A stretch of DNA of 64,000 nt, taken from the NCBI RefSeq assembly GCF_014203595.1, contig NZ_JACHJK010000014.1, positions 210,234 to 274,233 of the forward strand. Direction: 5' to 3'. Under the pieces are notes generated by a model, which had not been told where the DNA came from, searched no databases, and saw nothing but the letters and a program-made list of their open reading frames with translations. The stretch comes from Streptomyces echinatus. Lineage in GTDB: Bacteria > Actinomycetota > Actinomycetes > Streptomycetales > Streptomycetaceae. Positions within the stretch are counted from its first letter, which is position 1, and every line of letters begins with the position of its first letter. The translations under genes were made by a program, and so were the position numbers. Positions 48,748-56,785 of the stretch are shown here, piece by piece.

Positions 48748-49827
48748 ATGGACGCGACCGACGCGATCCCGGCCGTCCGGCTCGACGGCGTCTCCAAGCA
48801 GTTCGCGGACTCCTACGCCGTTCACGATCTCGACCTCGACATCGAGGCCGGCCACTTCTTCTCGCTGCTGGGCCCGTCCGGCTGCGGCAAGACCACCTCG
48901 CTGCGCATGATCGGCGGGTTCACCGATCCCACCGAGGGCTCGGTGCTGCTGGCGGGCGAGGACGTGACCGGGCTGCCGCCGAACAAGCGCAACGTCAACA
49001 CCGTCTTCCAGAGCTACGCCCTCTTCGACCATCTGAGCATCGCCGACAACATCGCCTTCGGTCTCAAGCGCAAGGGCGTGGACCGGGCCGAGACACACAA
49101 GCGGGTGGCCGAGATGCTGGACCTGGTCCAGCTCGGCGGCCTCGCCGACCGCATGCCCCGTACCCTCTCCGGCGGCCAGCGCCAGCGCGTCGCCCTGGCC
49201 CGCGCGCTCGTCAACCGGCCCGCCGTCCTGCTCCTCGACGAGCCGCTGGCGGCCCTCGACCTGAAGCTGCGCCGGCAGATGCAGGTGGAGCTGAAGCAGA
49301 TCCAGCGCGAGGTCGGCATCACCTTCGTCTTCGTCACCCACGACCAGGACGAGGCGCTGACCATGTCCGACCGGATCGCCGTGCTGAACGCCGGCCGCGT
49401 CGAGCAGTGCGGCACCCCCGAGGACATCTACGAGCACCCGGCGAGCCGCTTCGTGGCGTCCTTCATGGGCACCTCCAACCTGATGACGGGCACCTACCGC
49501 GCCGGCGAGGTCGCCCTCGACCAGGGGCCTGCCCTGCCGGTCGGCCGCCGCTCCGGCATCACGGACGGCACCGCCGTCAGCGTCTCCGTGCGCCCCGAGA
49601 AGATCTGGCTGTCCGACTTCGAGCAGGACATGCCGGTACTCAGCGGTGTCATCCGCGAGACCGTCTACAGCGGCCCCACGACCACCTACCTGATCGAGAT
49701 CGCCCCCGGCGTCACGCTGTCGGTGCTGGAACAGAACACGGCCCGGGCACGCATGGAGGACCGCTGGAGCGGCGGCGAGACCGTCGAGTTCGGCTGGCGG
49801 CCCGAGCACTGCCTGGTCCTGGCCTGA
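48748..49827 (+). CDS. PotA-like ABC transporter ATP-binding protein
   Basis: 359 residues. Walker A is GPSGCGKTT, the Q-loop VFQSYALFDH, the signature LSGGQRQRVALARAL, Walker B VLLLDEPLAALD and the H-loop VFVTHDQDEALTMSD. The C-terminal TOBE domain (about 245-355, TAVSVSVRPEKIWLSD) is typical of polyamine/Fe3+/quaternary amine importers and may regulate transport. It powers the PotBCD-like system encoded upstream. Confidence 0.95.
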   Translation: MDATDAIPAVRLDGVSKQFADSYAVHDLDLDIEAGHFFSLLGPSGCGKTTSLRMIGGFTDPTEGSVLLAGEDVTGLPPNKRNVNTVFQSYALFDHLSIADNIAFGLKRKGVDRAETHKRVAEMLDLVQLGGLADRMPRTLSGGQRQRVALARALVNRPAVLLLDEPLAALDLKLRRQMQVELKQIQREVGITFVFVTHDQDEALTMSDRIAVLNAGRVEQCGTPEDIYEHPASRFVASFMGTSNLMTGTYRAGEVALDQGPALPVGRRSGITDGTAVSVSVRPEKIWLSDFEQDMPVLSGVIRETVYSGPTTTYLIEIAPGVTLSVLEQNTARARMEDRWSGGETVEFGWRPEHCLVLA

Positions 49828-49854
49828 CCGGGCCCGATCGAGAAAGCGAAGCTG

Positions 49855-51174
49855 ATGCATCACGACGTGATCGTGCTCGGTGCCGGACTGGCCGGCCTCG
49901 CCGCCGCCCGGGACCTGGCGGCCGCCGGCACCGACGTACTCGTCCTGGAGGCCCGCGACCGCGTCGGCGGCCGGGTCGAGCAGACCCGGACACCCGACGG
50001 CCGTACCGTCCAGCTCGGCGGCGAGGTGGTGGGCCGCGGCCACACCGCCTACCTCCGGCTGGCCGGTGAACTGGGCCTGAAGCTGGTCCCGAGCTATGTG
50101 GAGGAGCCGGGCAGCATCTCCCGGGCCACCGCGGAGGGGTGCTCGTCCGGAGAGCCCCCGCACTGGTTCGGACCCGGCGACACGGCCCTGCACGAGCGGC
50201 TCGGCGCGGAGTTCACGGCCCTGGCCGCCACGGTCGACCCGGACGACCCCTGGTCGCATCCGGACGCGGCCGCCCTGGACCGGCTGTCCGTGGCCGGCTG
50301 GCTGCGCTCCCGGCACGCCTCGCCCGCCGTCGTACGGCTGTGGGACATCGGGCAGCTCGCCCTGGCCGGCGGCTCCTACGAACGGATCTCGCTGCTGGCC
50401 GCGCTGCGCAAGAGCGCGGCGGTCCCGGGAGCCGGCTCGGGCGACTACGACTACGAGGACTGGGAGGGGCTGCGGCTCGCCGACGGCTCGGCCACCCTCG
50501 CCGACGTCCTGGCCCGCGGCCTCGACGGGCGCGTCCGCCTGGGCTCGCCCGTGGCGGCGGTCGGCATCCGGCCCGGCCGCTGCTCCGTGCGCCTGGCCAC
50601 CGGGGAGGTCCTCACCGCGGCGGCCGTGGTGAGCGCGCTGCCCGTCGGCCCCCTGCGGTCGGTGGCCGTCACCGGTGTCAGCGAGGCCCGGCTCGCCTCC
50701 CTGCACCGCCAGCGCCAGGCCGTCGCCGCCAAGTTCGCGGCCGTGTACGAGCGCCCGTTCTGGTGCGCGGCCGGCCTGAACGGCCTGTCGGAGGCCGAGG
50801 GGGTGCTCGGCAGCACCTGGCCGCAGGGCGAGGGCGTCCTGTCCGCCCTGATACCGCCCGAGCGCTACGGCGTCCTGCTGGGCACGCCGGCCCACCTGCG
50901 CGTGCCGGAACTGCTCGCCGAGACGGCCGGCATGTTCGGCGAGGAGGCCCACCGGCCGCTCGCCTGCCATCTGCGGCTGTGGGGCACCGACCCGTGGACC
51001 CAGGGCTACGTCACCCAGTGGCCGCCGGGCGAGGTCATGGCGGTCGGCCCGCTGCACGGCACCCACGAACCCCCGTTCTACGTCTGCGGCTCCGACCAGT
51101 GGGTCGCCGGGTACATGGAAGGCGCCGTCCGCACCGGCCGCGCCGCCGCCGAGGAGGCCCTGCGCCGTGGCTGA
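49855..51174 (+). CDS. Flavin-dependent amine oxidase (monoamine/polyamine oxidase family)
   Basis: 439 residues. FAD-binding motif VIVLGAGLAGLAAARDLAAAG with the ribose Glu in VLEARDRVGGRVE; C-terminal FAD signature CGSDQWVAGYMEGAVRTGRAAAEEAL. Oxidises a primary or secondary amine to the imine/aldehyde with release of H2O2. Located after the importer and before an aldehyde dehydrogenase whose start overlaps its stop by 8 bases, the order expected for import, deamination and aldehyde oxidation. FAD is noncovalent as far as motifs show. Confidence 0.93.
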   Translation: MHHDVIVLGAGLAGLAAARDLAAAGTDVLVLEARDRVGGRVEQTRTPDGRTVQLGGEVVGRGHTAYLRLAGELGLKLVPSYVEEPGSISRATAEGCSSGEPPHWFGPGDTALHERLGAEFTALAATVDPDDPWSHPDAAALDRLSVAGWLRSRHASPAVVRLWDIGQLALAGGSYERISLLAALRKSAAVPGAGSGDYDYEDWEGLRLADGSATLADVLARGLDGRVRLGSPVAAVGIRPGRCSVRLATGEVLTAAAVVSALPVGPLRSVAVTGVSEARLASLHRQRQAVAAKFAAVYERPFWCAAGLNGLSEAEGVLGSTWPQGEGVLSALIPPERYGVLLGTPAHLRVPELLAETAGMFGEEAHRPLACHLRLWGTDPWTQGYVTQWPPGEVMAVGPLHGTHEPPFYVCGSDQWVAGYMEGAVRTGRAAAEEALRRG

Positions 51175-52600
51175 CACCGCCCGCCCGACGACCGTCCTCA
51201 ACCACATCGGCGGCAAGGACGTGCCGGCCGCCTCCGGAGCCGGCCTGCCCCTGGTCGACCCGGCCACCGGCCGCGTCCACGGCGCGGCACCGCTCTCCGG
51301 CGCCGAGGACGTCGACGCCGCCCAGCGGGCCGCCGAGGAGGCGTTCCCCGGCTGGGCGGCCACCACCCCGGCACAGCGCCAGTCCGCGCTGCTGCGGATC
51401 GCCGACGCCCTGGAGCGTGACGCCGGCGCCCTGGCGGCCGCGGAGGTCACCGACACGGGGAAACCGCGTGCTCTGTTCCTCGCGGACGAACTGCCCGCGA
51501 TCGTCGATGTGCTGCGCTACTTCGCCGGGGCCGCCCGGAACCTGCCGGGCGCGGCCGCCGCCGAGTACACGCCGGGCCGCACCTCCGTGCTGCGCCGTGA
51601 ACCGGTCGGCGTCTGCGCGCAGATCACGCCCTGGAACTACCCGTTGATGATGGCGGTGTGGAAGGTCGCCCCCGCGCTGGCGTCCGGCAACACGGTCGTG
51701 CTGAAACCCTCCGACACCACTCCGACCTCGGCCACGCTCCTCGCCCGGACCGCCGCCGCGCATCTGCCGCCGGGCGTGCTCAACGTGGTGTGCGGCGACC
51801 GCGACACCGGGCGCCTGCTCGTCGCGCATCCCGGCGTCCGGCTGGTGGCGGTGACCGGCAGCGTCCGTGCCGGGCGGGAGATCGCCGCGGCGGCGGCCGC
51901 CGATCTCAAGCGGGTGCACCTGGAACTCGGCGGCAATGCCCCGGTGCTGGTCCACGAGGACGCCGATCTGGACGACGCGGTCGAGCAGTTGGCGCCCCTG
52001 GCCTTCTACAACGCGGGCCAGGACTGCACGGCCGCGACCCGGCTGCTGGTGCACCGGCGGATCCACGACGCGTTCGTCACCGCCTTCGCGGACCGGGCCG
52101 CCCGGCTGCGGACGGGCTCCCCGGACGCGCCGGACACCGACTTCGGCCCCCTCGCCCACGCGGCCCAACTCGCCGGTGTCCGCGGGGTGCTGGACGCCCT
52201 GCCGGACCACGCCGAGGTGGTCACGGGCGGTGCCGCCCTGGACCGTCCCGGCTTCTTCCACCAGCCGACGGTGGTCACCGGGGTACGGCAGGAGGACGAG
52301 ATCGTGCGCGGCGAGGTCTTCGGTCCGGTCGTCACCGTGCAGCCGTTCACCGACGAGACGGAGGCCCTACGCCTGGCGAACGCCGTTCCCCAGGGGCTCG
52401 CGGCGAGTGTCTGGACCCGTGACCACGACCGCGCGATGCGCGCGAGCCGGGCGCTGCACACCGGCATCGTCTGGGTCAACACCCACGGCACCACGGTGTC
52501 CGAGATGCCGCACGGGGGTGTACGGCACTCCGGTTACGGCAGCGATCTGTCGCTCACCGGTCTGCTCGACTACACGCAGGTCAAACACGTCATGCTGTGA
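51167..52600 (+). CDS. Aldehyde dehydrogenase (aminobutyraldehyde/betaine aldehyde type)
   Basis: 477 residues of the class-I-like NAD(P) aldehyde dehydrogenase fold. GVCAQITPWNYPLMM (coenzyme-binding strand), VAVTGSVRAGREIA, the general base Glu in HLELGGNAPV, the catalytic Cys in NAGQDCTAATR, and EVFGPVVTV. NAGQDC with these flanks is usual in gamma-aminobutyraldehyde and betaine-aldehyde dehydrogenases. Oxidises the aldehyde made by the amine oxidase to a carboxylic acid, which the divergent operon could activate with CoA. Confidence 0.93.
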   Translation: MADTARPTTVLNHIGGKDVPAASGAGLPLVDPATGRVHGAAPLSGAEDVDAAQRAAEEAFPGWAATTPAQRQSALLRIADALERDAGALAAAEVTDTGKPRALFLADELPAIVDVLRYFAGAARNLPGAAAAEYTPGRTSVLRREPVGVCAQITPWNYPLMMAVWKVAPALASGNTVVLKPSDTTPTSATLLARTAAAHLPPGVLNVVCGDRDTGRLLVAHPGVRLVAVTGSVRAGREIAAAAAADLKRVHLELGGNAPVLVHEDADLDDAVEQLAPLAFYNAGQDCTAATRLLVHRRIHDAFVTAFADRAARLRTGSPDAPDTDFGPLAHAAQLAGVRGVLDALPDHAEVVTGGAALDRPGFFHQPTVVTGVRQEDEIVRGEVFGPVVTVQPFTDETEALRLANAVPQGLAASVWTRDHDRAMRASRALHTGIVWVNTHGTTVSEMPHGGVRHSGYGSDLSLTGLLDYTQVKHVML

Positions 52601-52642
52601 CCGGTCCGGGACCGTCCGGCTCCAGGGTCTATCGTGTCCCCC

Positions 52643-53578
52643 ATGTCTGTGCCGGAACTGATCCGTATCGTCTCCCGCGACTCGCCCATGGCCCTGGCCC
52701 AGGTCGAGCGGGTCCGCGCCGAGTTGGCCGTGCTGCACCCGGGTGTGCGGACCGAGGTCGTCCCGGTGAAGACGACCGGTGACAAGTGGATGGGCGATCT
52801 GTCCAAGGTCGAGGGCAAGGGGGCGTTCACCAAGGAGGTGGACGCGGCCCTGCTGGCCGGCGAGGCTGATCTGGCGGTGCATTGCGTCAAGGACGTGCCC
52901 GCGGACCGGCCGCTGCCCGCCGGGACGGTGTTCGCCGCGTTCCTGAAGCGGGACGACGTCCGGGACGCGCTGGTGCACCCGGGCGGGCTGACCCTGGACG
53001 AGCTGCCGGCCGGCACCCGGATCGGCACCTCCTCGGTGCGCCGGGTCGCCCAGCTGGCCGCCACGCACCCGCATCTGGAGTGTGTGCCGTTCCGCGGCAA
53101 CGCCAACCGCCGGCTGGAGAAGCTGGCCGCGGGCGAGGCGGACGCGCTGCTGCTGGCGGTGGCCGGTCTGGAGCGCATCGGCCGGACCGACGTGATCAGC
53201 GAGGTGCTGTCGACGGAGGAGATGATGCCGCCGATCGGCGCGGGCATCCTCGCCCTGCAGTGCCGGGAGGACGACAGGGCGCTGATCGACGCCGTCAGCG
53301 GGCTCGGCGACCCGGACACGTATCGCGAGGCGACGGCCGAGCGGATGTTCCTGCATGTGCTGCAGGGACACTGCAACAGCCCGATCGCCGGGTACGCGCG
53401 CGTGGACCGCGGCGGGGAACTCTCCCTGCGGGCCTGCGTGTTCACCCCGGACGGCAAGACCCGGCTGAACGCCCACGAGTGGGCGGGCCGGCTCGATCCG
53501 GCCACGCTCGGCACCTCGGTCGCCGTGGCGCTGCTCCGTCAGGGCGCGCGGGAGATCATCGACGGCATCCCGCACTGA
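52643..53578 (+). CDS. Hydroxymethylbilane synthase paralogue (HemC-like, divergent)
   Basis: 311 residues from the ATG at 52643; no clear ribosome site, possibly leaderless. HemC features: KTTGDKW, GKGAFTKEVDAALL, the catalytic Asp in HCVKDVP (normally HSxKDxP), GTSSVRRVAQL and RGNANRRLEKL (normally RGNVxTRLxKL). The dipyrromethane-attachment Cys is present but in LQGHCNSPIAGYA rather than the canonical GGCxxPI. It would condense four porphobilinogens if active. It stands apart from other hem genes, so it is probably a second, specialised paralogue rather than the housekeeping enzyme. Confidence 0.82.
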   Translation: MSVPELIRIVSRDSPMALAQVERVRAELAVLHPGVRTEVVPVKTTGDKWMGDLSKVEGKGAFTKEVDAALLAGEADLAVHCVKDVPADRPLPAGTVFAAFLKRDDVRDALVHPGGLTLDELPAGTRIGTSSVRRVAQLAATHPHLECVPFRGNANRRLEKLAAGEADALLLAVAGLERIGRTDVISEVLSTEEMMPPIGAGILALQCREDDRALIDAVSGLGDPDTYREATAERMFLHVLQGHCNSPIAGYARVDRGGELSLRACVFTPDGKTRLNAHEWAGRLDPATLGTSVAVALLRQGAREIIDGIPH

Positions 53579-53639
53579 GCCCGGTGCCGCGGCCGCACTG
53601 AGCCCCGGTGGGGCGGCCGCGCTGAGCTGCCACCGGTGA
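53570..53639. repeat. Imperfect triplication across the HemC-like stop codon
   Basis: Three head-to-tail units of 23-24 bases begin CCGCACTGAG, CCGCACTGAG and CCGCGCTGAG at about 53570, 53593 and 53617. The first contains the last codons and TGA of the HemC-like gene. Slippage there would only lengthen the 3' region. Confidence 0.6.
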
Positions 53640-53722
53640 TCGGCCGGGCCGCGTACGCCGTGCCGCGCTCGGCCGCGTGCGCTGCTCCCGGGCCGAGTCC
53701 GCGGGGTGGGCTCCGGCCCGCC

Positions 53723-54247
53723 TCAGGCGGTGCCCGGCTCCGTCTGGTCCCTCAGGAAGGCGGAGACCTGGTGGGCGAGGCCGCCCTGTCCGGTGCTCGT
53801 GGGGGCCGGGGCCGTGGTGGCCTCCAGGACGCCGATGCCGCCCGCCCACAGCCGGCGGTCGCTCCACTCGTCGTCCACCCGCAGCTGCACCTGCACGTCC
53901 ACGTGGGTCAGGCTGCCCTCGGGCGCGGCGGCGTAGAGCACGGCGGTGGCCCGGCGCAGCGGGTAGACGTCGAAGCCCTCGATGAACTGGGAGTTGCGCC
54001 AGTCGATGAAGGCGCCCTCGCCGTCGGGGCCCACGCGGACGTCGAGCTGACCGTCCTCCAGGTGGATGCCGAGGTGCCGCGCGCCGCGGTTCTCGACGGT
54101 CACCCGGACACTGAAATACGTCAGCCCGGCGGCGGCGTCGTCCCGTCCGCGCGGCGGCTCGGCCGCCTCCAGGCGGTGGACGCGGACCCGCAGACCGGCA
54201 TGCTCCTCGTACTCCTGCCAGTCACCGACCACGTTCGGCTCGTACAC
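53723..54247 (-). CDS. Hypothetical protein, beta-rich
   Basis: 174 residues from the GTG at 54245-54247. No signal peptide or membrane segment. The pattern of short strands (LTYFSVRVTVENRGARHLGIHLEDGQLDVRVG at about 42-73, ATAVLYAAAPEGSLTHVDVQVQLRVD) suggests a beta-sandwich; ENRG..LGIHLEDGQ resembles the DUF4352-like/immunoglobulin-type ligand folds, but I cannot assign a family. Acidic. Expressed from a well-formed promoter with a palindrome between -35 and -10, so probably repressor-controlled. Confidence 0.6.
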   Translation of the reverse strand: MYEPNVVGDWQEYEEHAGLRVRVHRLEAAEPPRGRDDAAAGLTYFSVRVTVENRGARHLGIHLEDGQLDVRVGPDGEGAFIDWRNSQFIEGFDVYPLRRATAVLYAAAPEGSLTHVDVQVQLRVDDEWSDRRLWAGGIGVLEATTAPAPTSTGQGGLAHQVSAFLRDQTEPGTA

Positions 54248-54277
54248 AGTGCCCCTCTCGACCTTCGAGAGGTGCTG

Positions 54278-54306
54278 TCTATCTGTGCGCTCAGCGCACT
54301 GTCAAA
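54278..54306 (-). promoter_or_regulatory. Promoter with embedded 15-base palindrome
   Basis: Read leftward, TTGACA (54306-54301) and TAGACA-like bases (ending near 54278) are 17-18 apart. The spacer contains the perfect palindrome GTGCGCT-C-AGCGCAC (54285-54299). An operator exactly between the hexamers implies steric repression. The hypothetical gene starts about 30 bases further on. Confidence 0.6.
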
Positions 54307-54437
54307 TGAGCGGAATGCGCTGTGGCCAGGGAATTCAAGCGCGTTGATCGGTGATCAAGCGCTGCCCAGGAAGAACTCGTTCGCGGCCCGTCCGGGGCGG
54401 GTTCGCGTGCGTGCCGCACATCACGTCCGCGGCAAGA

Positions 54438-55020
54438 TCAGCGGGCCGGTCGGGCGAGCAGCGCGGAGGCCGCGGTGCTGCCGAGCGCGGCGGCCACCGT
54501 CAGGACGGCGAAGTCGGCGGCGAGATGCGCGGGCGTGCCGAGCAGGAGACCGCGCAGGGCGTCGACTTGGCAGCTGAGCGGGTTGACCTTGCTGACGGCC
54601 CGCAGCCGGCCCGGCATCACCGGGACGGGGTACAGGGCGTCGGAGCCGAAGAACGGCGACACCGAGCAGCCTGAGCGGGTTCCAGGTGAGGGCGACGCCG
54701 AGCAGCGCGGCGACGGCGATCACGACGACCGTCTGGACCAGCGACTTCACCCCGGCCGCGAACGCCTTGCCGGTGATCAGGGCCGAGCGCAGGGTGGGTG
54801 TGACTCGGGGCGCGCTGACCAGGGCCTGGGCGAGCTCCAGGCGGCGGATCATGCCGCCGGAGCAGGTCTTGGCGAGCCGGTCGGCGGCGTCCGCGAGGCC
54901 CACGGCGGCGAGGGCCTGGGTGACGCGCGCGGCGCGCTCGCGCCGCGGCACGTCGAAGACCCGGGCGAACAGGGCGACGTTCTCCCGGCCGGCGAGCCCG
55001 CCTCGACCGCGGCCCCGGCG
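54438..55020 (-). pseudogene. Remnant of a DrrAB-type ABC exporter (ATPase fused to permease by deletion)
   Basis: Leftward, the segment begins with an ATPase piece lacking Walker A: GRENVALFARVFDVPRRER, then GLADAADRLAKTCSGGMIRRLELAQALVSAPR (signature CSGGM in place of YSGGM). There Walker B and everything after are replaced by an ABC-2 permease piece (ALITGKAFAAGVKSLVQTVVV, LTWNPLRLLG). The permease then jumps frame near 54660 to SPFFGSDALYPVPVMP and ends VDALRGLLLGTPAHLAADF. At least three deletions or frameshifts are needed to explain this. It cannot encode a working transporter. Confidence 0.8.
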
Positions 55021-55079
55021 GAACCGGCCGCGGCACCTCCGTCGTGCGCGCTGCCGACGCCACCGGTGCGGCCCCGACA

Positions 55080-55459
55080 TCATCGAGCGCGGCGCCCGCC
55101 GTGCCGGGCGGCACGGCGGCCGGACAGCCTGCGCAGGGCCGGCAGGGCCGCGCGCAGCGCCTCCTGGTCGACCTCGTCGAGCCGAGAGAGGTGCCGGCCG
55201 ACCAGTTCGGTCCGGCGCCGCCGCCAGTCCGCGAGGCGCCGTTCTGCGGCCCCGGTCAGCAGCAGGCGGGCGGCACGGCGGTCCGCCGGGTCGGTCTCCC
55301 GGACCAGGTGGCCGTCCCGGGCGAGCCGGTTGACCAGGGCCTGGCCGCGTCCGGGATGCCGATGCCGGGCCGGGACTCGACCAGCCGCAGCAGCTCGACC
55401 TCGGCACCGCGCAGCGGTGAGCCCGCCGGGAAGCCCCAGGAGCCCGCTGGATGGCCCAT
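55080..55459 (-). pseudogene. Frameshifted MarR-family regulator gene
   Basis: The first frame from the ATG at 55457-55459 gives GAEVELLRLVESRPGIGI, the N-terminal part of a MarR protein. It then loses homology, and a second frame continues with QALVNRLARDGHLVRETDPADRRAARLLLTGAAE and a typical C-terminal helix. The recognition helix between (normally about 12 residues) is deleted along with the frame. MarR genes beside DrrAB-like exporters usually repress them, so regulator and exporter have decayed together. Confidence 0.78.
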
Positions 55460-55471
55460 ATGTACTTATTT

Positions 55472-55519
55472 GTTTTGAGATGTCCGACAGAGGGAAAGCG
55501 AACCAATGTGCTTCGGACA
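55472..55519 (+). promoter_or_regulatory. Candidate SigB-type promoter and inverted repeat ahead of the sigma gene
   Basis: GTTT (55472-55475), 16 bases, GGGAAA (55492-55497) approaches the streptomycete SigB consensus (GNNTN14-16GGGTAC/T). TGTCCGA (55481-55487) and TCGGACA (55513-55519) form perfect 7-base arms around it. Autoregulation of the downstream sigma gene would fit. Confidence 0.35.
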
Positions 55520-55634
55520 GGAGGCACGTCCGTGGGAGCCGGCCACGCCGGGCGCCCCGATGTCCCCTCATCGTCCGAGCGCACCACCTCCCACGGTGTC
55601 TGTCCACCAGCACCTGCTGAGAGAGGTGCGCGCA

Positions 55635-56432
55635 ATGCCTGTCACCGGCAGCACCAAGCCCCATCCCCATGACGACGCCCCGGACACGGGCGAGTCCTTC
55701 GAGCGGCTCGCACGCCTGCCCGACGGTCCCGAGCGCCAGGCGCTCAGGGACGAGCTGGTCAGGCTGTGGCTGCCCATGGCCGAGCGGATCGCCGTACGGT
55801 TCCGCGGCCGTGGCGAGGCCCTGGAGGACCTGTACCAGGTGGCCGCGCTGGGCCTCGTCAAGGCGGTCGACCACTACGACCCCGAGCGCGGCCGCGCCTT
55901 CGAGGCGTACGCGGTGCCCACCATCACCGGAGAGATCAAGCGCCACTTCCGCGACCACATGTGGACCCTGCACGTGCCCCGACGGGTGCAGGACCTGCGC
56001 AACCGGGTCCGCGCCGCGACGAAGGAGCTGGCGCAGACCACGTCGGGCCGGTCGCCCACCGTCGCCGAGATCGCCGCGCACACCCGGCTCACCGAGGACG
56101 AGGTGCGCACCGGGATGGAGGCGCTGGAGTGCTTCTCCGCGCTGTCCCTGGACGCCGAGGTGGCCGGCACCGACGGATACGCCCTCGGTGACTCCCTGGG
56201 CGGACCGGACCCCGGATACGACCTCGTCGTGGACCGGGCCTCGGTCAAGCCCTGCCTCGCGACCCTGCCCGAGCGTGAGCGCACCATTCTCTACCTGCGG
56301 TTCTTCCGCGGTATGACACAGAGCCGGATCGCCGAGCAGCTCGGCATCTCGCAGATGCACGTCTCGCGGCTGCTCAGCGGCTGCTTCGACCGGCTGCGCG
56401 AGGAACTGCTCGCGGAGGCACGCGCCCGCTGA
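55635..56432 (+). CDS. RNA polymerase sigma factor, SigB/SigF/SigG group
   Basis: 265 residues from the ATG at 55635 (AGAGAGG upstream); GTG 55596 or ATG 55560 are alternatives. Region 2: LRDELVRLWLPMAERIAVRF, EDLYQVAALGLVKAVDHYDPERG, FEAYAVPTITGEIKRHFRDH. Region 3: VHVPRRVQDLRNR-like segment LHVPRRVQDLRNRVR. Region 4: LPERERTILYLRFFRGMTQSRIAEQLGISQMHVSRLL. A stress/development sigma factor controlled by RsbW-type anti-sigma proteins, but no anti-sigma gene adjoins it. Directs polymerase to GTTT/GGGTA-like promoters. Confidence 0.94.
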   Translation: MPVTGSTKPHPHDDAPDTGESFERLARLPDGPERQALRDELVRLWLPMAERIAVRFRGRGEALEDLYQVAALGLVKAVDHYDPERGRAFEAYAVPTITGEIKRHFRDHMWTLHVPRRVQDLRNRVRAATKELAQTTSGRSPTVAEIAAHTRLTEDEVRTGMEALECFSALSLDAEVAGTDGYALGDSLGGPDPGYDLVVDRASVKPCLATLPERERTILYLRFFRGMTQSRIAEQLGISQMHVSRLLSGCFDRLREELLAEARAR

Positions 56433-56434
56433 CC

Positions 56435-56785
56435 TCACTCCCCCTCGGTCCCGGGTACCTGGGTGGGGCCGTACCGGTCCAGGGCGTCCTCCAGCTCGGC
56501 GTGGATGGCGGCCGGTATGTCGCCGCGCCGTCCCCAGATCAGGATCAGCTCCGCGACGTTGCGCAGCTTGATGTTGGTGTGCTGCGAGATGTCCTTGAGG
56601 ACCTGCCACCCCTGGTCGGGAGTGACCCGGCCGAGGGCCACGACCATCCCGATCGCCTGGTCCACGACGGCGTGTGAGGCCATGGCCTCCTTCAGCTGGC
56701 CGACCTCGGCCTCCAGGGCGGTCACCCGGTCCGGCTCGCTCTCTCCCACCCCTCCATCGTGGGCAGCGGGCTGCCCCCCTGCCAC
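56435..56785 (-). CDS. ANTAR-domain protein
   Basis: Up to 116 residues (GTG at 56785; GTG at 56749 is an equally plausible start). An N-terminal coiled coil, RVTALEAEVGQLKEAMASH, is followed by an ANTAR RNA-binding domain: DQAIGMVVALGRVTPDQGWQVLKDISQHTNIKLRNVAELI. ANTAR proteins bind paired RNA hairpins to prevent termination. No GAF or receiver domain is fused, so the input must come from a partner. Convergent with the sigma gene, the stops being 2 bases apart. Confidence 0.85.
   Translation of the reverse strand: MAGGQPAAHDGGVGESEPDRVTALEAEVGQLKEAMASHAVVDQAIGMVVALGRVTPDQGWQVLKDISQHTNIKLRNVAELILIWGRRGDIPAAIHAELEDALDRYGPTQVPGTEGE

Noticed and set aside
48688..51456. A 922-codon minus-strand frame opposite the ATPase and amine oxidase genes
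   Set aside because: Composition is Gln/Gly/Arg-rich shadow sequence; the plus strand holds PotA-like and FAD motifs in order.
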